Shown: positions 26,980 to 37,128, counted from the stretch's first letter. The stretch is DNA of 64,000 nt from Pseudoalteromonas peptidolytica (GCF_012641745.1 NZ_WEHZ01000023.1:18207-82206); one strand, 5' to 3'. The notes: generated from the letters alone by a model not told the origin. Translations and numbers: made by a program.

Positions 26980-27502
26980 CTTGTTCTGCCTCTAACATTT
27001 CCACTTTGGTTAGTCGTTCTTTCCAACATCCCGTTCCATCAGGAATTAATTCTAACAGCTCTAAATGATCCGCTTGTACACTGAGCACTTTACCATGGTA
27101 AAGTCCCATATATTCACCGCGCTGTATTCTATATAAGCCTTGTGTTGCCGCTTCGATTAGCGCCCAACGACCATTCTCTTTTGCAATTATCCCTTTCATT
27201 CTTAAATTGTCTAAAGGATACTTTTCTAGTGGGTATCTATTTCTATCAGGATCTGGATGTAAACAGTTTTTGACCTGAACCATCTTGTTCTCAATCACTT
27301 CTGGTTGCGGCGCTACAAATGGGCTACGTAATTGAGATGCACTATATTTAAAAGGCTCGTAGTTTTGCATTTCAGGAATAGGCTCTATCTTTGGTATCGA
27401 GCTGGCCTTAACTTGGTCGATAAACTCCTTTTGTTCAGCAGTGCTATCGTTGCATCCTGACATGAACAACACCGACAATGTACAGAGCAACAGTCGGATC
27501 AT
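26960..27502 (-). CDS. pilP: Type IV pilus inner-membrane lipoprotein
   Basis: 180 residues. The lipobox LFMSGC puts the lipidated Cys at about 17. Next come a disordered linker and the PilP beta-domain (MKGIIAKENGRWALIEA, YRIQRGEYMGLYHGKV). It links the PilNO subcomplex to the PilQ secretin. Its start overlaps the pilO stop by four bases. Confidence 0.95.
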   Translation of the reverse strand: MIRLLLCTLSVLFMSGCNDSTAEQKEFIDQVKASSIPKIEPIPEMQNYEPFKYSASQLRSPFVAPQPEVIENKMVQVKNCLHPDPDRNRYPLEKYPLDNLRMKGIIAKENGRWALIEAATQGLYRIQRGEYMGLYHGKVLSVQADHLELLELIPDGTGCWKERLTKVEMLEAEQGGSSEY

Positions 27503-28104
27503 CTCTGGCCTCCTTGTTCATAGCGGTACGTCTTAGCCACCACGCTAAAAACCAGCTCCCCATTGCCAGCATTCTCAATTCTAAAGTCATGTAAGCTAAC
27601 AATTCGAGGTAATTCTGACACTTTACTGACAAATTCACCAAACTCATGGTATTTACCAATAACTTCTAATTTAATGGGTAATTCGGTGTAAAACTCTTTA
27701 CGTATTTCAGGCATCCAGCCGATTTTTAAAAACGTTAAACCGCTAGAAGTGCCAACATAAGTTAAATCGTCAAGTAATCCTGGGGTTTCATTTGAACTTG
27801 GTAAGCGTCGTAACAACTCAGTAAATTGCGCCTCCATATCAATCATTTGCTGTTTATATAACTCTAAGTTATTTGCTCTTGCATACTTGATACGATAACT
27901 CGTTCTAAGCTCTTGCTCTTTTTTCAGCGCTTGTTCATATCGATCAATGGAGCTTGAGACCATCAAGTTATACCCTAGAATGATCATCAAAATGACCACC
28001 AAAATAGAACATAAAACTTTAACAGGAAACGGCCAGTGACCGATATTATCAAGCTCTAATTCATTCCAATCTATTTCTTTTAAACTATTTAAGTCAAAGC
28101 TCAT
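27499..28104 (-). CDS. pilO: Type IV pilus alignment protein
   Basis: 201 residues. One membrane helix (about 27-48), a coiled coil (about 55-100, including a LELYKQQMIDMEAQF segment) and a C-terminal ferredoxin-like domain. It pairs with PilN in the inner-membrane platform. A 16 bp gap separates it from pilN. Confidence 0.95.
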   Translation of the reverse strand: MSFDLNSLKEIDWNELELDNIGHWPFPVKVLCSILVVILMIILGYNLMVSSSIDRYEQALKKEQELRTSYRIKYARANNLELYKQQMIDMEAQFTELLRRLPSSNETPGLLDDLTYVGTSSGLTFLKIGWMPEIRKEFYTELPIKLEVIGKYHEFGEFVSKVSELPRIVSLHDFRIENAGNGELVFSVVAKTYRYEQGGQR

Positions 28105-28120
28105 CTACTTACCCTCCACC

Positions 28121-28693
28121 CTATTTCGCTTTATCAGCTAGGCTAATGTCATCATGAGATTTGACATAAAAGTGCATCGTAAAATCACTTAATAGTTTTG
28201 AACTCTGCTCGCCAGCTACAATCCCTTGGATCACTGGCCGTTCAAGCAAGTATGATGATTCAACTTGTCTTAACATTTGTGACAAACGGTTGTTAGACTC
28301 ACTGCGACCTATCACTTTAATCATATTACCTTGCCTATCAAGACTAGTGAGGTAGACCCCAGCGGGCACAACCCGAGCAATTTCATCTATGATTTGTGTC
28401 CCTAAGCTGCGATTTAGCTGCAACTCTTCGATTAGTCTAATACGGCGTTGCAAGTTTTCTTTTTGCTTGTTTAGATCATTAATTTCTACAATACGCGTAT
28501 CCAATAATGATATTTCACTTTCTAGATAACGGTTTTTTATTTCTTGTCCTGTTTTTAAACCATCATAGAAGCTACCGGCTAGATACATAAAAAGTAAACA
28601 AGTTGCAATAATCGCCGCAATAATGGTCAAAAAGATCTGCTGAGATGCTTGTCTTTGTTGCTCTCGCCAGGGAAGTAGATTTATATGTGGCAT
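28121..28693 (-). CDS. pilN: Type IV pilus assembly protein
   Basis: 190 residues. The N-terminal cytoplasmic motif INLLPWRE, which binds PilM, is followed by a membrane helix (about 22-45), a coiled coil and a periplasmic ferredoxin-like fold. Partner of PilO. It overlaps pilM by 13 bp. Confidence 0.96.
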   Translation of the reverse strand: MPHINLLPWREQQRQASQQIFLTIIAAIIATCLLFMYLAGSFYDGLKTGQEIKNRYLESEISLLDTRIVEINDLNKQKENLQRRIRLIEELQLNRSLGTQIIDEIARVVPAGVYLTSLDRQGNMIKVIGRSESNNRLSQMLRQVESSYLLERPVIQGIVAGEQSSKLLSDFTMHFYVKSHDDISLADKAK

Positions 28694-29760
28694 GATGAAA
28701 AGCTCCGTAGTGCCAAGCCCGTAGCCAACGCAAATTGAGCCTTGTGCTTTTGTAGAACATGCCTGTCCACTTTAGGTGCGATCTCCATTTCTGTGAATGG
28801 ATCAGCCACAATCGTGTGGATACCTAACTCATCGATCAATAGTTTATCTAGCCCTTCCACCAGCGCCGTCCCCCCAGTTAACACAATATAATCAATGTGA
28901 TCTTTACCACTAGTGGTCATAAACATCTGAACTGCGCGACGTATCTGTTGAAGTAATGAGGTTTGAAAAGGGGCCAGAACCTCGAACGTATAGTTAGGAG
29001 GCAAATCCCCTGTCGTTTTCGCAAGTTCAGCTTCATCGTATGTCTTATTATAATAAGCCACGATACTATTGGTATACTGTTCTCCGCCAAACACTTGATC
29101 TCGGGTATAAATCGTTTTTCCTGATTGAATAACGCTGATGAGCGTAAGTACAGCACCAATGTCTATCATCGCCACGACTTTATCAAAAGCATCGTTTGGT
29201 AACTCAGGGTAAATTACATCCATCGCTCGACTCAACGCATAGTTTTCAACGTCCACGACTTTCGCTTTATATCCAGCCTCCTCCAAAGCACCAACTCGTG
29301 CCTGCACACTCTCAGTTCGTGCTGCTGATAACAAGACATTTACCTTAGAGGGATCCGCTTCGTTTACACCTATCTTTTCAAAGTCTAGACTTACTTCGTC
29401 TAATGGGTATGGAATTAAGCTATCTGCTTCAATTGCTATCTGAGACTCAAGTTCAGCATCAGTTAATGACACGTCCATAAAGATCACTTTGGTAATGACA
29501 GTCTGACCAGATACAGCAACTGCAGCAGATTGTGTAAGTTTTGGAATGCGCCGCTTCATTTTAGTGATCGCATTGCCAATAGCCTCAATATCTTGAATGG
29601 CTCTTTCATTTACTGCGCCTTTAGGAATAGGCTCAATGGCAACGGCTTCGACACGATAGCTGGAACTGGTTTTAGACAGCAACACCGCTTTGACACAATG
29701 AGAACCAATGTCGATCCCAATCATCAGAGGTGCTTGTTTTTTTAGTAGTTTGCTCAGCAT
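28681..29760 (-). CDS. pilM: Type IV pilus assembly ATPase-like protein
   Basis: 359 residues of actin/FtsA-like fold. An ATP phosphate loop GIDIGSHCVKAV lies at the N-terminus; a second loop AMIDIGAVLTLI and the adenosine motif YIVLTGGTALVEGL follow. It sits on the cytoplasmic face and binds the PilN tail. First gene of the operon and divergent from the PBP1a gene, the conserved gammaproteobacterial layout. Confidence 0.96.
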   Translation of the reverse strand: MLSKLLKKQAPLMIGIDIGSHCVKAVLLSKTSSSYRVEAVAIEPIPKGAVNERAIQDIEAIGNAITKMKRRIPKLTQSAAVAVSGQTVITKVIFMDVSLTDAELESQIAIEADSLIPYPLDEVSLDFEKIGVNEADPSKVNVLLSAARTESVQARVGALEEAGYKAKVVDVENYALSRAMDVIYPELPNDAFDKVVAMIDIGAVLTLISVIQSGKTIYTRDQVFGGEQYTNSIVAYYNKTYDEAELAKTTGDLPPNYTFEVLAPFQTSLLQQIRRAVQMFMTTSGKDHIDYIVLTGGTALVEGLDKLLIDELGIHTIVADPFTEMEIAPKVDRHVLQKHKAQFALATGLALRSFSSCHI

Positions 29761-29889
29761 GTGAAGCGCTCGTTTCCTTTTCAGTTTGTGTTCTATAAAA
29801 ATTTAGCACACAAAAATATTAATCGTTTTTTAATCAAGATATACTAGCAGTGTCTACCTGTAATTGGGAGTCTAACTAGGGATAATTCC

Positions 29890-32346
29890 GTGAAATTATT
29901 GAAAAGATTTTTACAATTCGCTTTTGTTTGTACCCTTTTAGGCGTATTGACACTTATCAGCCTTTATTATTATGTCAAATCTGACATACCAAGTGTAGAG
30001 GTTTTGAAGGATGTTCAATTACAAACCCCTATGCAAGTCTTCACACGGGACGGCAAATTAATCAATCAATTCGGTGAGAAGCGCAGAATACCTGTACGTC
30101 TACAAGATGTTCCTGAACCGATGCGTAACGCTTTTTTGGCCACAGAAGATAACCGTTTTTATGATCATTTCGGAATAGACCCAATAGGAATTGTCAGATC
30201 AGCATTAGTACTGATCACAACCGGTCAAAAGAAACAAGGGGCAAGCACATTGACCATGCAACTTGCGAGAAACTTTTTCTTAACACGAGAGAAAGCCTAT
30301 ATTCGTAAAGTTAAGGAAATCTTTATTGCGTTGCATATTGAGCAGTTATTAACAAAAGATGAAATTTTCGAGCTGTATTTGAACAAAATCGAGCTGGGAA
30401 ATCGTGCTTTTGGTATTGGTGCGGCAGCCCAAGTTTATTATGGCCGCACACTTTCTGAACTAACTCTACCTGAAATGGCCATGATAGCAGGGTTACCCAA
30501 AGCACCTTCGGCACTGAACCCTATTCGCAATCCAGAGCGCGCAAAAAGTCGTCGCAATGTTGTACTAGGCCGTATGTTAGCTGAAAAATATATTACCCAA
30601 GCAGAATATAATGCAGCGACTCAAGCCCCTATCACGGCAAAATTTCATGGTGCAGAAATCGAGCTGTATGCCCCTTATATTTCAGAGATGGTTCGCGCGT
30701 ACATGGTAGAGCGCTACGGGACAGACAAAGCCTATAACTCGGGCATGAGAGTGTACACAAGTGTTGAATCAGAAGTACAACTAGCAGCGCAGCATGCGTT
30801 AGTCGACAACTTACATGCGTATGACATGCGTCATGGCTTTCGAGGCCCAGAAGCCATTTACTGGAACGCACAGAGTGAATCACCGTTAAGCCATGGAGGA
30901 ATTGTAAGCCGCCTCAGAAAAGTCAATGAAATCGGATCATTAAAAGCTGCGGTGGTGTTAAGTATTACTGAACAAAGCGCTGAAGTCCTGCTTAAAAGTG
31001 GTGAACAAATAACTCTAACATGGCCAGGCTTAAGCTGGGCACGACAATACATCAGCGAGACACGACAAAGTTTACCACCAAAAACGACAGCGGATATTCT
31101 TGCACCTGGTATGCAAGTATTTGTGCGCAAGCAAGACAATCTTTGGATGCTAAGTCAGTTGCCTCAAGCTTCCAGTGCGCTTGTATCGCTCGACCCTAAT
31201 GATGGCCGTGTAAAAGCCATCGTCGGTGGCTATAGTTTTGAACTTAGCCAATACAACCGAGCAACCCAAGCTAAACGACAAGTTGGCTCAAATATTAAAC
31301 CTTTTATCTACTCGTCAGCATTAGAGCAGGGCTACACTCTTGCTACTATTATCAATGATGCGCCAATTAACCATTGGGATAAGAGTGTTGGTGTCGCGTG
31401 GAGACCAAAAAATAGCCCGGAGGTCTACAATGGACCTATTCGGATCCGCCGTGCTTTGGCTCAATCCAAAAACGTTGTCTCGGTGCGTCTCATCAAAGGT
31501 GTTGGGATCAATACGGCCGCAGACCATCTACTCAAATTTGGGTTTCAAGATGCTGATATTAATCGTAGCGAGTCGTTAGCGCTCGGCAGCGCAGCACTCA
31601 CTCCCATTGAAATGGCAAGAGGAATGGCAACTTTTGCTAACGGTGGGCATCTGATTGAACCGTATTTTATTGATAAGATCACAGATTCATTTGGAACTGA
31701 ATTAGGCTCTGCAGTACCACTGATTGTTTGTGATGAGCAACAACTAGAAGAGCAGCCTGAGCGCTGTGCGCCACAAATTATTTCTGAACAAAATGCTTTT
31801 TTGATTGCTGATGCCTTACACAGTGCAATTTGGGGCGGTGGTAGCTGGAAACACAAGACAGGATGGAGTGGTACAGGTTGGCGTGGTCAGTGGCTAAAGC
31901 GCCGTGATCTTGCAGGCAAAACAGGTACAACGAATGACTCAGTTGATACATGGTTTACCGGCTTTAATCGAAATGTTCTCACCACAGTATGGGTTGGATT
32001 TGATGATGCTAGCAAATCACTAGGTCGCGCTGCGTATAATGCTAATCTGGGTAAAAACCAGCTCGTTGGTGCCGAAGCTGGGGCGATTTCAGCGCAGCCG
32101 GCTTGGATAAACTTTATGCGCGAAGCACTCAAAGATGAACCTTTAGCACCAATAGAGCCGCCACCGGGTCTTATTTCAACCCGCATTGATTTAAAAACTG
32201 GGCTTTTGTCTCGCAAGAACGATCATACCTCTCGCTTTGAATATTTCGAGCAAGGTACAGCTCCCACTAAGTACGTGTTAGATACTGATAGCAGCACACC
32301 ATTTGACAATAGTGCGCCGCTACCAACACACGAAGAATTGTTCTAA
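29890..32346 (+). CDS. mrcA: Penicillin-binding protein 1A
   Basis: 818 residues, bifunctional class A PBP (also called ponA). A GTG start is preceded by AGGGA. A membrane helix (about 8-28) precedes the glycosyltransferase domain: TEDNRFYDHFG (catalytic Glu), GASTLTMQLARN and RKVKEIFIALHIE. An OB-like domain is in the middle. The transpeptidase has GSNIKPF (S-x-x-K), SKNVVS (S-x-N) and AGKTGTTND (K-T-G). It polymerises and crosslinks peptidoglycan in the periplasm. Divergent from pilM. Confidence 0.96.
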   Translation: MKLLKRFLQFAFVCTLLGVLTLISLYYYVKSDIPSVEVLKDVQLQTPMQVFTRDGKLINQFGEKRRIPVRLQDVPEPMRNAFLATEDNRFYDHFGIDPIGIVRSALVLITTGQKKQGASTLTMQLARNFFLTREKAYIRKVKEIFIALHIEQLLTKDEIFELYLNKIELGNRAFGIGAAAQVYYGRTLSELTLPEMAMIAGLPKAPSALNPIRNPERAKSRRNVVLGRMLAEKYITQAEYNAATQAPITAKFHGAEIELYAPYISEMVRAYMVERYGTDKAYNSGMRVYTSVESEVQLAAQHALVDNLHAYDMRHGFRGPEAIYWNAQSESPLSHGGIVSRLRKVNEIGSLKAAVVLSITEQSAEVLLKSGEQITLTWPGLSWARQYISETRQSLPPKTTADILAPGMQVFVRKQDNLWMLSQLPQASSALVSLDPNDGRVKAIVGGYSFELSQYNRATQAKRQVGSNIKPFIYSSALEQGYTLATIINDAPINHWDKSVGVAWRPKNSPEVYNGPIRIRRALAQSKNVVSVRLIKGVGINTAADHLLKFGFQDADINRSESLALGSAALTPIEMARGMATFANGGHLIEPYFIDKITDSFGTELGSAVPLIVCDEQQLEEQPERCAPQIISEQNAFLIADALHSAIWGGGSWKHKTGWSGTGWRGQWLKRRDLAGKTGTTNDSVDTWFTGFNRNVLTTVWVGFDDASKSLGRAAYNANLGKNQLVGAEAGAISAQPAWINFMREALKDEPLAPIEPPPGLISTRIDLKTGLLSRKNDHTSRFEYFEQGTAPTKYVLDTDSSTPFDNSAPLPTHEELF

Positions 32347-32349
32347 ACA

Positions 32350-32379
32350 AAAAATGCCGATGCCTGTATCGGCATTTTT
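32350..32379 (+). terminator. Terminator of the PBP1a gene
   Basis: A 12 bp perfect stem (AAAAATGCCGAT / ATCGGCATTTTT) with a 6-base loop, 4 bp past the stop. The stem itself supplies the T-run. Confidence 0.9.
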
Positions 32380-32429
32380 GTTAGTAGTTAAGACCAGGAT
32401 ACAGAGTGGACTGACGGATTACATTTAGA

Positions 32430-32499
32430 ACCAACTATCTTAATCAATTGGTCTATTATAAGACGAGAAAATAGACCACTTAATAAGCAAATTGATATA
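32430..32499. repeat. Family A intergenic element, short variant
   Basis: The first 40 bases (ACCAACTATCTTAATCAATT, then GGTCTATT and GACGAGAAAA) match the left ends of the elements at 36755 and 44254. The middle is deleted, leaving an internal hairpin (GGTCTATT / AATAGACC) and the right end AAATTGATAT. The following bases reach AGTTCAGGTTAT, an end also seen in the family B element at 45163. Confidence 0.55.
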
Positions 32500-32516
32500 A
32501 CTAGCTGAAGTTCAGG

Positions 32517-34865
32517 TTATTTCAAATTTTGCGTCAACCAGAATAAATCTGAATGGATCCCAGCAGCGGTCACTTCTTTACCGGCACCAGGGCCTTGGAT
32601 CACCAGCGGGTTTTGCTCATACCATTTTGTGTGGATCACAAAAATATTGTCACCGGGCGTTAAATTAGCAATGGCGGCACCATTGGGTACATGTGCAATC
32701 CCAACTTTTGCACAGACATGACCATTGTTCGCAATTTCCAGCGCCCCTGTGTAACGTAGTACAGCGTCATTTTCACGGGCTTTGGCGTCGTGTTCAGCGT
32801 AAAAGTCATCAAGCTGTTGGCGATTTTCCAAAAATTGTAACCACGAGCCTTGCGCCAGGTTATCTGGCATTAATGGTTCTAGTTCAATCTCATCTAACTC
32901 AAGTTCAATACCCAACTCTCTTGCCAAAATTAGCAACTTTCTCTGCATATCACGACCAGACAGGTCTTCTCTTGGATCAGGTTCGGTAAACCCAAGCGCT
33001 TGTGCGCCCAGTACTAACTCAGAAAAAGCCTCAGAGCCGTCATAACGACTGCACAGCCAAGATAGAGTACCAGAGAAAACCCCCTCGATTCTCACAATTT
33101 CGTCGCCGCTATTTTGCAGATCCGCTAAGGCAAAGTTAACAGGCAACCCAGCTCCAACACTGGTGTTATAACGCCATAATAAGTTACGTTCTTGCAGTTT
33201 TTGCCGTAGTTGTGTGTACCAGCTGTGCTTCGCTGTACCAGCGTATTTATTGGCGCTGATCAGATGACAGTCATGTTCTACAAACTGTGGATATAATGCA
33301 CTAAAGCGCTCGCTTGCGGTAATATCAATAATTACTTTATGTTCGTAATCAAGCTCTTTTATGCGAGTAAATAATTCAGCTTCGTTATATTCTATGGCTT
33401 CATTTTGCCATTGCTGCTGCCATTGGGCTAAGTTTAATCCGCTTGGACAAAACAACATTTGTTTTGAGCGCAACAATCCTACCAACTTCAGATCAAAGTG
33501 CTCACTCAGTTTGTCAAACTGATCTTTACACTGCTCAATAAAAACCTCACCCACATTGCCAACACCTGCAACGATGACCGCGAGCTCTCTGCCTTTATTG
33601 ACAAGCCGTTCATGTAATACTGCCAAAACATCACTATCAATAGACTGATCAGTCAGCACTAAACTATAGTTTTGTGCTTGTAATACAAAACGGGTCACTA
33701 TCGCATTGTCGTCTAGCAATTCTAAAGCTTGCAGATGTAACCCTGCGATATCTTGGCTTGGCGCAACGACAGCAAAGCCTTGCACTTGTGATTCAATGAT
33801 ATTTGCACGAGGCTCTAAGGCATTGATAACCAGATGGCTAAACTCGGATGGCACCAATAAATGCGCCTCTCCACCTTTGATAAAATGATGAATACTATGC
33901 TGTATTAGTTGGCTAAGCTGTTTTACTTCACCACTATTTAATTTTTCAACACGCAGTAAATCTAGTTGTCCAAAAGTAGTGATAAAGCGCTTCTCTTTAC
34001 TATAACCTGCTTTAACAATTTCAGTGCCTAGTGCGTCTGAGTCAAAACTACTTCGCACTTGTAGTTTTATATCAGTACCTTTCAAGGGAGAGAGTGTTTT
34101 TGCATGCAGGACAGGGTTCCCCAAACGTGCTAATAATTCAGCCTGACTTCGACATACTTTAGCGTATTTTATTGCACTACTGACTTTACGTGGATCGGTA
34201 CTAAATACGCCTGTGGTATCTGTCCAAATCGATACCTGAGTGGCATCAATATAATTGGCCAGTAAAGTCGCACTGTAATCGCTTCCATTGCGCCCCAAAG
34301 TCACAGTTTCACCTTGACTATCTGCTGCAATAAAGCCGGTAACAATATGCACAGCATTGTCACCAATTGCGCTGTAACACACCTCTTTATTCAACGCATG
34401 TAATAATACACCATCCTGTTGCACAAATAGTTTTCTAGCGTCAATATCCCGAGCTTCAATACCTTGTGAGCTTAAGTAATTGGCTAGGACACGAGCCGAC
34501 CACAACTCCCCATGCGCCAGTAGACTGGCATAGTGAAGTGTGCGTGCTTCACGCGCTTGCGCAAGGGCCTGCAATTCGTTCACGAGCTGCTTGAGCAAAG
34601 CAGCATGCCTATCGCCGGTAAACAACGCATCTATTAATTCACGTTGATGGTTTTCAACTTGTAACAAGACGTCGTTAAAAGCGCGCACATCTTGCTGCTC
34701 AAAACTCTGCCATAGCTTCACCAAAGTATTGGTTGTTTTTCCCGCAGCTGAAACCACTACGCTATCACCTAACTGACACTGCTCTAATATTATCTTAGCA
34801 ACAGCCTGATAGCGCTCTGCAGAGCTTAAACTAGAACCACCAAACTTATGTACTACTTTTGCCAT
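32517..34865 (-). CDS. metL: Bifunctional aspartokinase / homoserine dehydrogenase II
   Basis: 782 residues. The N-terminal kinase begins VHKFGGSSLSS and has LGRNGSDYSA. An ACT-like regulatory linker is in the middle. The C-terminal dehydrogenase has the nucleotide loop VAGVGNVGEV and ISANKYAGT, YNTSVGAGLP, SGTLSWLCSRYDGS and GPGAGKEVTAAG. It commits aspartate to homoserine. Sequence and neighbours favour MetL over ThrA: it follows metB by 4 bp, and a MetJ operator stands before metB. Confidence 0.95.
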   Translation of the reverse strand: MAKVVHKFGGSSLSSAERYQAVAKIILEQCQLGDSVVVSAAGKTTNTLVKLWQSFEQQDVRAFNDVLLQVENHQRELIDALFTGDRHAALLKQLVNELQALAQAREARTLHYASLLAHGELWSARVLANYLSSQGIEARDIDARKLFVQQDGVLLHALNKEVCYSAIGDNAVHIVTGFIAADSQGETVTLGRNGSDYSATLLANYIDATQVSIWTDTTGVFSTDPRKVSSAIKYAKVCRSQAELLARLGNPVLHAKTLSPLKGTDIKLQVRSSFDSDALGTEIVKAGYSKEKRFITTFGQLDLLRVEKLNSGEVKQLSQLIQHSIHHFIKGGEAHLLVPSEFSHLVINALEPRANIIESQVQGFAVVAPSQDIAGLHLQALELLDDNAIVTRFVLQAQNYSLVLTDQSIDSDVLAVLHERLVNKGRELAVIVAGVGNVGEVFIEQCKDQFDKLSEHFDLKLVGLLRSKQMLFCPSGLNLAQWQQQWQNEAIEYNEAELFTRIKELDYEHKVIIDITASERFSALYPQFVEHDCHLISANKYAGTAKHSWYTQLRQKLQERNLLWRYNTSVGAGLPVNFALADLQNSGDEIVRIEGVFSGTLSWLCSRYDGSEAFSELVLGAQALGFTEPDPREDLSGRDMQRKLLILARELGIELELDEIELEPLMPDNLAQGSWLQFLENRQQLDDFYAEHDAKARENDAVLRYTGALEIANNGHVCAKVGIAHVPNGAAIANLTPGDNIFVIHTKWYEQNPLVIQGPGAGKEVTAAGIHSDLFWLTQNLK

Positions 34866-34869
34866 TTAC

Positions 34870-36090
34870 TCACCACAACGCAACGGTATGTGCAGGCGTA
34901 AGCTTAAATGACTTCGCGTCATCACTTGCCTGGCTGTCATCAATACTGGAAAATCCGGCTTCAAGATCTGCGATTAAGTCTTGCACATCTTCAATGCCCA
35001 CTGAAATGCGAATTAAGGTATCGCCAACCCCAGCTTCGAGACGTGCCTGAGGTTCCATTCCTGCGTGTGTCATGGTCGCAGGATGGCAGATTAAACTTTC
35101 AACTCCACCTAGTGATTCGGCGAGCGAGAACTGCTTTAACGAAGTTAAAAATTTAGCCGATGTCTGTAGATCACCCTTAATATCAAAGCTCACCATACCA
35201 CCAAAGCCTAGTTGTTGTTTTTTTGCTAGCTCATGCTGTGGATGCGACTTGAGACCGGGATAGTATACTTGACTCACATACGGCGACTTCTCTAAGTATT
35301 CAGCAATCTGTTGCGCATTCTCTTGATGTTGGCGTAAGCGTACGTTAAGTGTGCGCAGTCCACGCAATGTCAGATAACTATCAAAAGGCGCGCCCGTAAT
35401 ACCAATGTTATTTGCCCACCAAGCCAACTCATCTCCTAGCTCTTGCGTGCGCGCTATCACTGCACCACCTACCACATCGGAGTGACCGTTAATATATTTA
35501 GTGGTTGAGTGAACAACAATATCGACTCCAAAAGCGATAGGGTTTTGTAATGCTGGTGACAAGAAGGTATTGTCTGCCGCAACTAAAGCACCGACCGCAT
35601 GCGCAGCGGTTACAACTGCTTCAATATCGGTTAATCGTAAAATTGGATTACTTGGTGTTTCTATCCACACAAGTTTAGGCTGGATTTTTTCTAGTTTCTC
35701 AAGGCTTTCTGGCTGGGTTAAATCCACTACTTCTACTTTGAGTAGCCCACGCTTTGCCAATGACGTAAATAAACGATAACTGCCACCATAGCAATCGTGG
35801 GGGATCACTAAAGTGTCGTCATGGTTTAATAATTGAGTTACTAGGTGAATAGCCGACATACCTGTTGCGGTAATAATGCCACGTTGACCTCCTTCAAGTT
35901 CGGTTAACGCTTGTGCCAACACATCACGATTAAAGTTACCACTGCGGCCATAGTCATAATCACGCTTGGTATCAAAATCTGCAAATGAATAGGTCGTCGA
36001 CAGATAAAGGGGCGGAACCACTGCACCATGTGCTTTATCAGCTTCTATACCGTGACGCACTGCAACCGTCGATTTGTTAATTTGACTCAT
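34870..36090 (-). CDS. metB: Cystathionine gamma-synthase
   Basis: 406 residues. Cys/Met metabolism PLP enzyme: GRSGNFNRD, PHDCYGGSYRLF, ADNTFLSPALQNP and the PLP lysine in HSTTKYINGHSD (about residue 203). It joins O-acyl-homoserine and cysteine. First gene of metB-metL, divergent from metJ. A C-terminal tail of about 20 residues goes beyond the usual end. Confidence 0.93.
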   Translation of the reverse strand: MSQINKSTVAVRHGIEADKAHGAVVPPLYLSTTYSFADFDTKRDYDYGRSGNFNRDVLAQALTELEGGQRGIITATGMSAIHLVTQLLNHDDTLVIPHDCYGGSYRLFTSLAKRGLLKVEVVDLTQPESLEKLEKIQPKLVWIETPSNPILRLTDIEAVVTAAHAVGALVAADNTFLSPALQNPIAFGVDIVVHSTTKYINGHSDVVGGAVIARTQELGDELAWWANNIGITGAPFDSYLTLRGLRTLNVRLRQHQENAQQIAEYLEKSPYVSQVYYPGLKSHPQHELAKKQQLGFGGMVSFDIKGDLQTSAKFLTSLKQFSLAESLGGVESLICHPATMTHAGMEPQARLEAGVGDTLIRISVGIEDVQDLIADLEAGFSSIDDSQASDDAKSFKLTPAHTVALW

Positions 36091-36434
36091 AGGGTCACCT
36101 AGATAGTTGGATGTTTAGACGTCTAAAAGGTTAGAGCAACGACAACTAGAAGTCAAAACATTTATACTGCTAAATGGCTAAATAACTAGTATTTGACTAT
36201 CTTTTTTAAACCGATAAAATTTCGCCACTTAAGGCGTTGCTAATACGACTGAGTTATTGAAAACTATGGCAGAGATCTATAGTTCTCGCCATAGCGGATT
36301 AATTTGCTCAACTATTCAAGTTCAGGTTTTATCTTTACTCTTTAAAGATTTCCCTGCTCCACCTGCTTAGCTGAACAATATCAATCAGAACCCAGTCATA
36401 TTGGCATTGATGTAACTGAGGCAAGTACACAATT
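36091..36434. promoter_or_regulatory. metB / metJ divergent control region with met boxes
   Basis: At 36117-36124 lies AGACGTCT, a perfect met-box consensus octamer. It is flanked in 8 bp register by weaker boxes GGATGTTT (36109-36116) and AAAAGGTT (36125-36132). MetJ with S-adenosylmethionine binds tandem boxes, so this should repress metBL. The rest of the 344 bp spacer, toward metJ, shows no further clear box. Confidence 0.8.
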
Positions 36435-36755
36435 ATGGCAAAATGGAATGGTGAGTATATTCACCCATATGCAGAACACGGTAAAAAAGCAGAGCAAGTA
36501 AAAAAAATCACAGTGAGTATCCCTTTGAACGTACTCAAAGTGCTTACTGATGAACGTACACGTCGTCAAGTAAATAACTTGCGCCATGCAACAAACAGCG
36601 AGCTATTATGTGAAGCCTTTTTACATGCTTTCACGGGTCAACCACTTCCAAGTGATGAAGACCTGAGAAAAGACAACCCAGAACGTATTCCGTTAGAAGT
36701 AAGACAAATAATGGAAGAGCGTGGTTTAGAGATCCCTGAAATAAACGAAGAATAA
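36435..36755 (+). CDS. metJ: Methionine repressor
   Basis: 106 residues (E. coli 105), ribbon-helix-helix. The DNA-binding strand reads KKITVSIPLNVLKVLTDERT, followed by RRQVNNLRHATNSELLCEAFLHAFTGQPLP. With S-adenosylmethionine it represses methionine genes, here metBL. Its stop lies at the left end of a family A repeat element. Confidence 0.97.
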   Translation: MAKWNGEYIHPYAEHGKKAEQVKKITVSIPLNVLKVLTDERTRRQVNNLRHATNSELLCEAFLHAFTGQPLPSDEDLRKDNPERIPLEVRQIMEERGLEIPEINEE

Positions 36756-36916
36756 TACCAATTTTCTTAATTAAGTGGTTTATTTTGAGGCGAGAAAATC
36801 TTGTCGATAACTAGGCAAAAATTTTGCTATTTAGTTGTTCTAAATGAGAAATTTTTAACGCTGTTAGCGTCAGATTTACTCCTTCAAATTGAGCAAGTAT
36901 TAAGTCAAATTGGTAT
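36755..36916. repeat. Family A intergenic inverted-repeat element, full copy
   Basis: 162 bp bounded by ATACCAATT and AATTGGTAT. It shares its left 80 bp and right 60 bp with 44254-44554. No coding frame; it overlaps the last base of the metJ stop. The size and ends suggest a MITE-like element. Confidence 0.7.
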
Positions 36917-36953
36917 AATATCGACTCTTCATTTTTCACGGAAATAAAGACAC

Positions 36954-36979
36954 AAAAAAGCCTCAATCGAGGCTTTTTT
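36954..36979. terminator. Bidirectional terminator between metJ and maeB
   Basis: AAAAAAGCCTC, loop AATC, GAGGCTTTTTT: a strong symmetric hairpin with T-runs on both strands. Confidence 0.85.
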
Positions 36980-37044
36980 CATACTTAAGCTGGAATCGCT
37001 ACAAGCAGTTATTTCTTAATACAAGGCAAATTTGTGCGTCAATA

Positions 37045-37127
37045 GCTGGCCTATTACAAACAAATTTACCGCAGAAGTAAGGGATAACAACTGCTAGAGA
37101 ACAAATTATTAACCCAGTTTAGGTTAT
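37045..37127 (+). repeat. Intergenic repeat family C, copy 2
   Basis: Aligns with the reverse complement of 4861-4944 over its full length. It ends one base before the maeB stop codon. Confidence 0.6.
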
Positions 37128-37128
37128 T

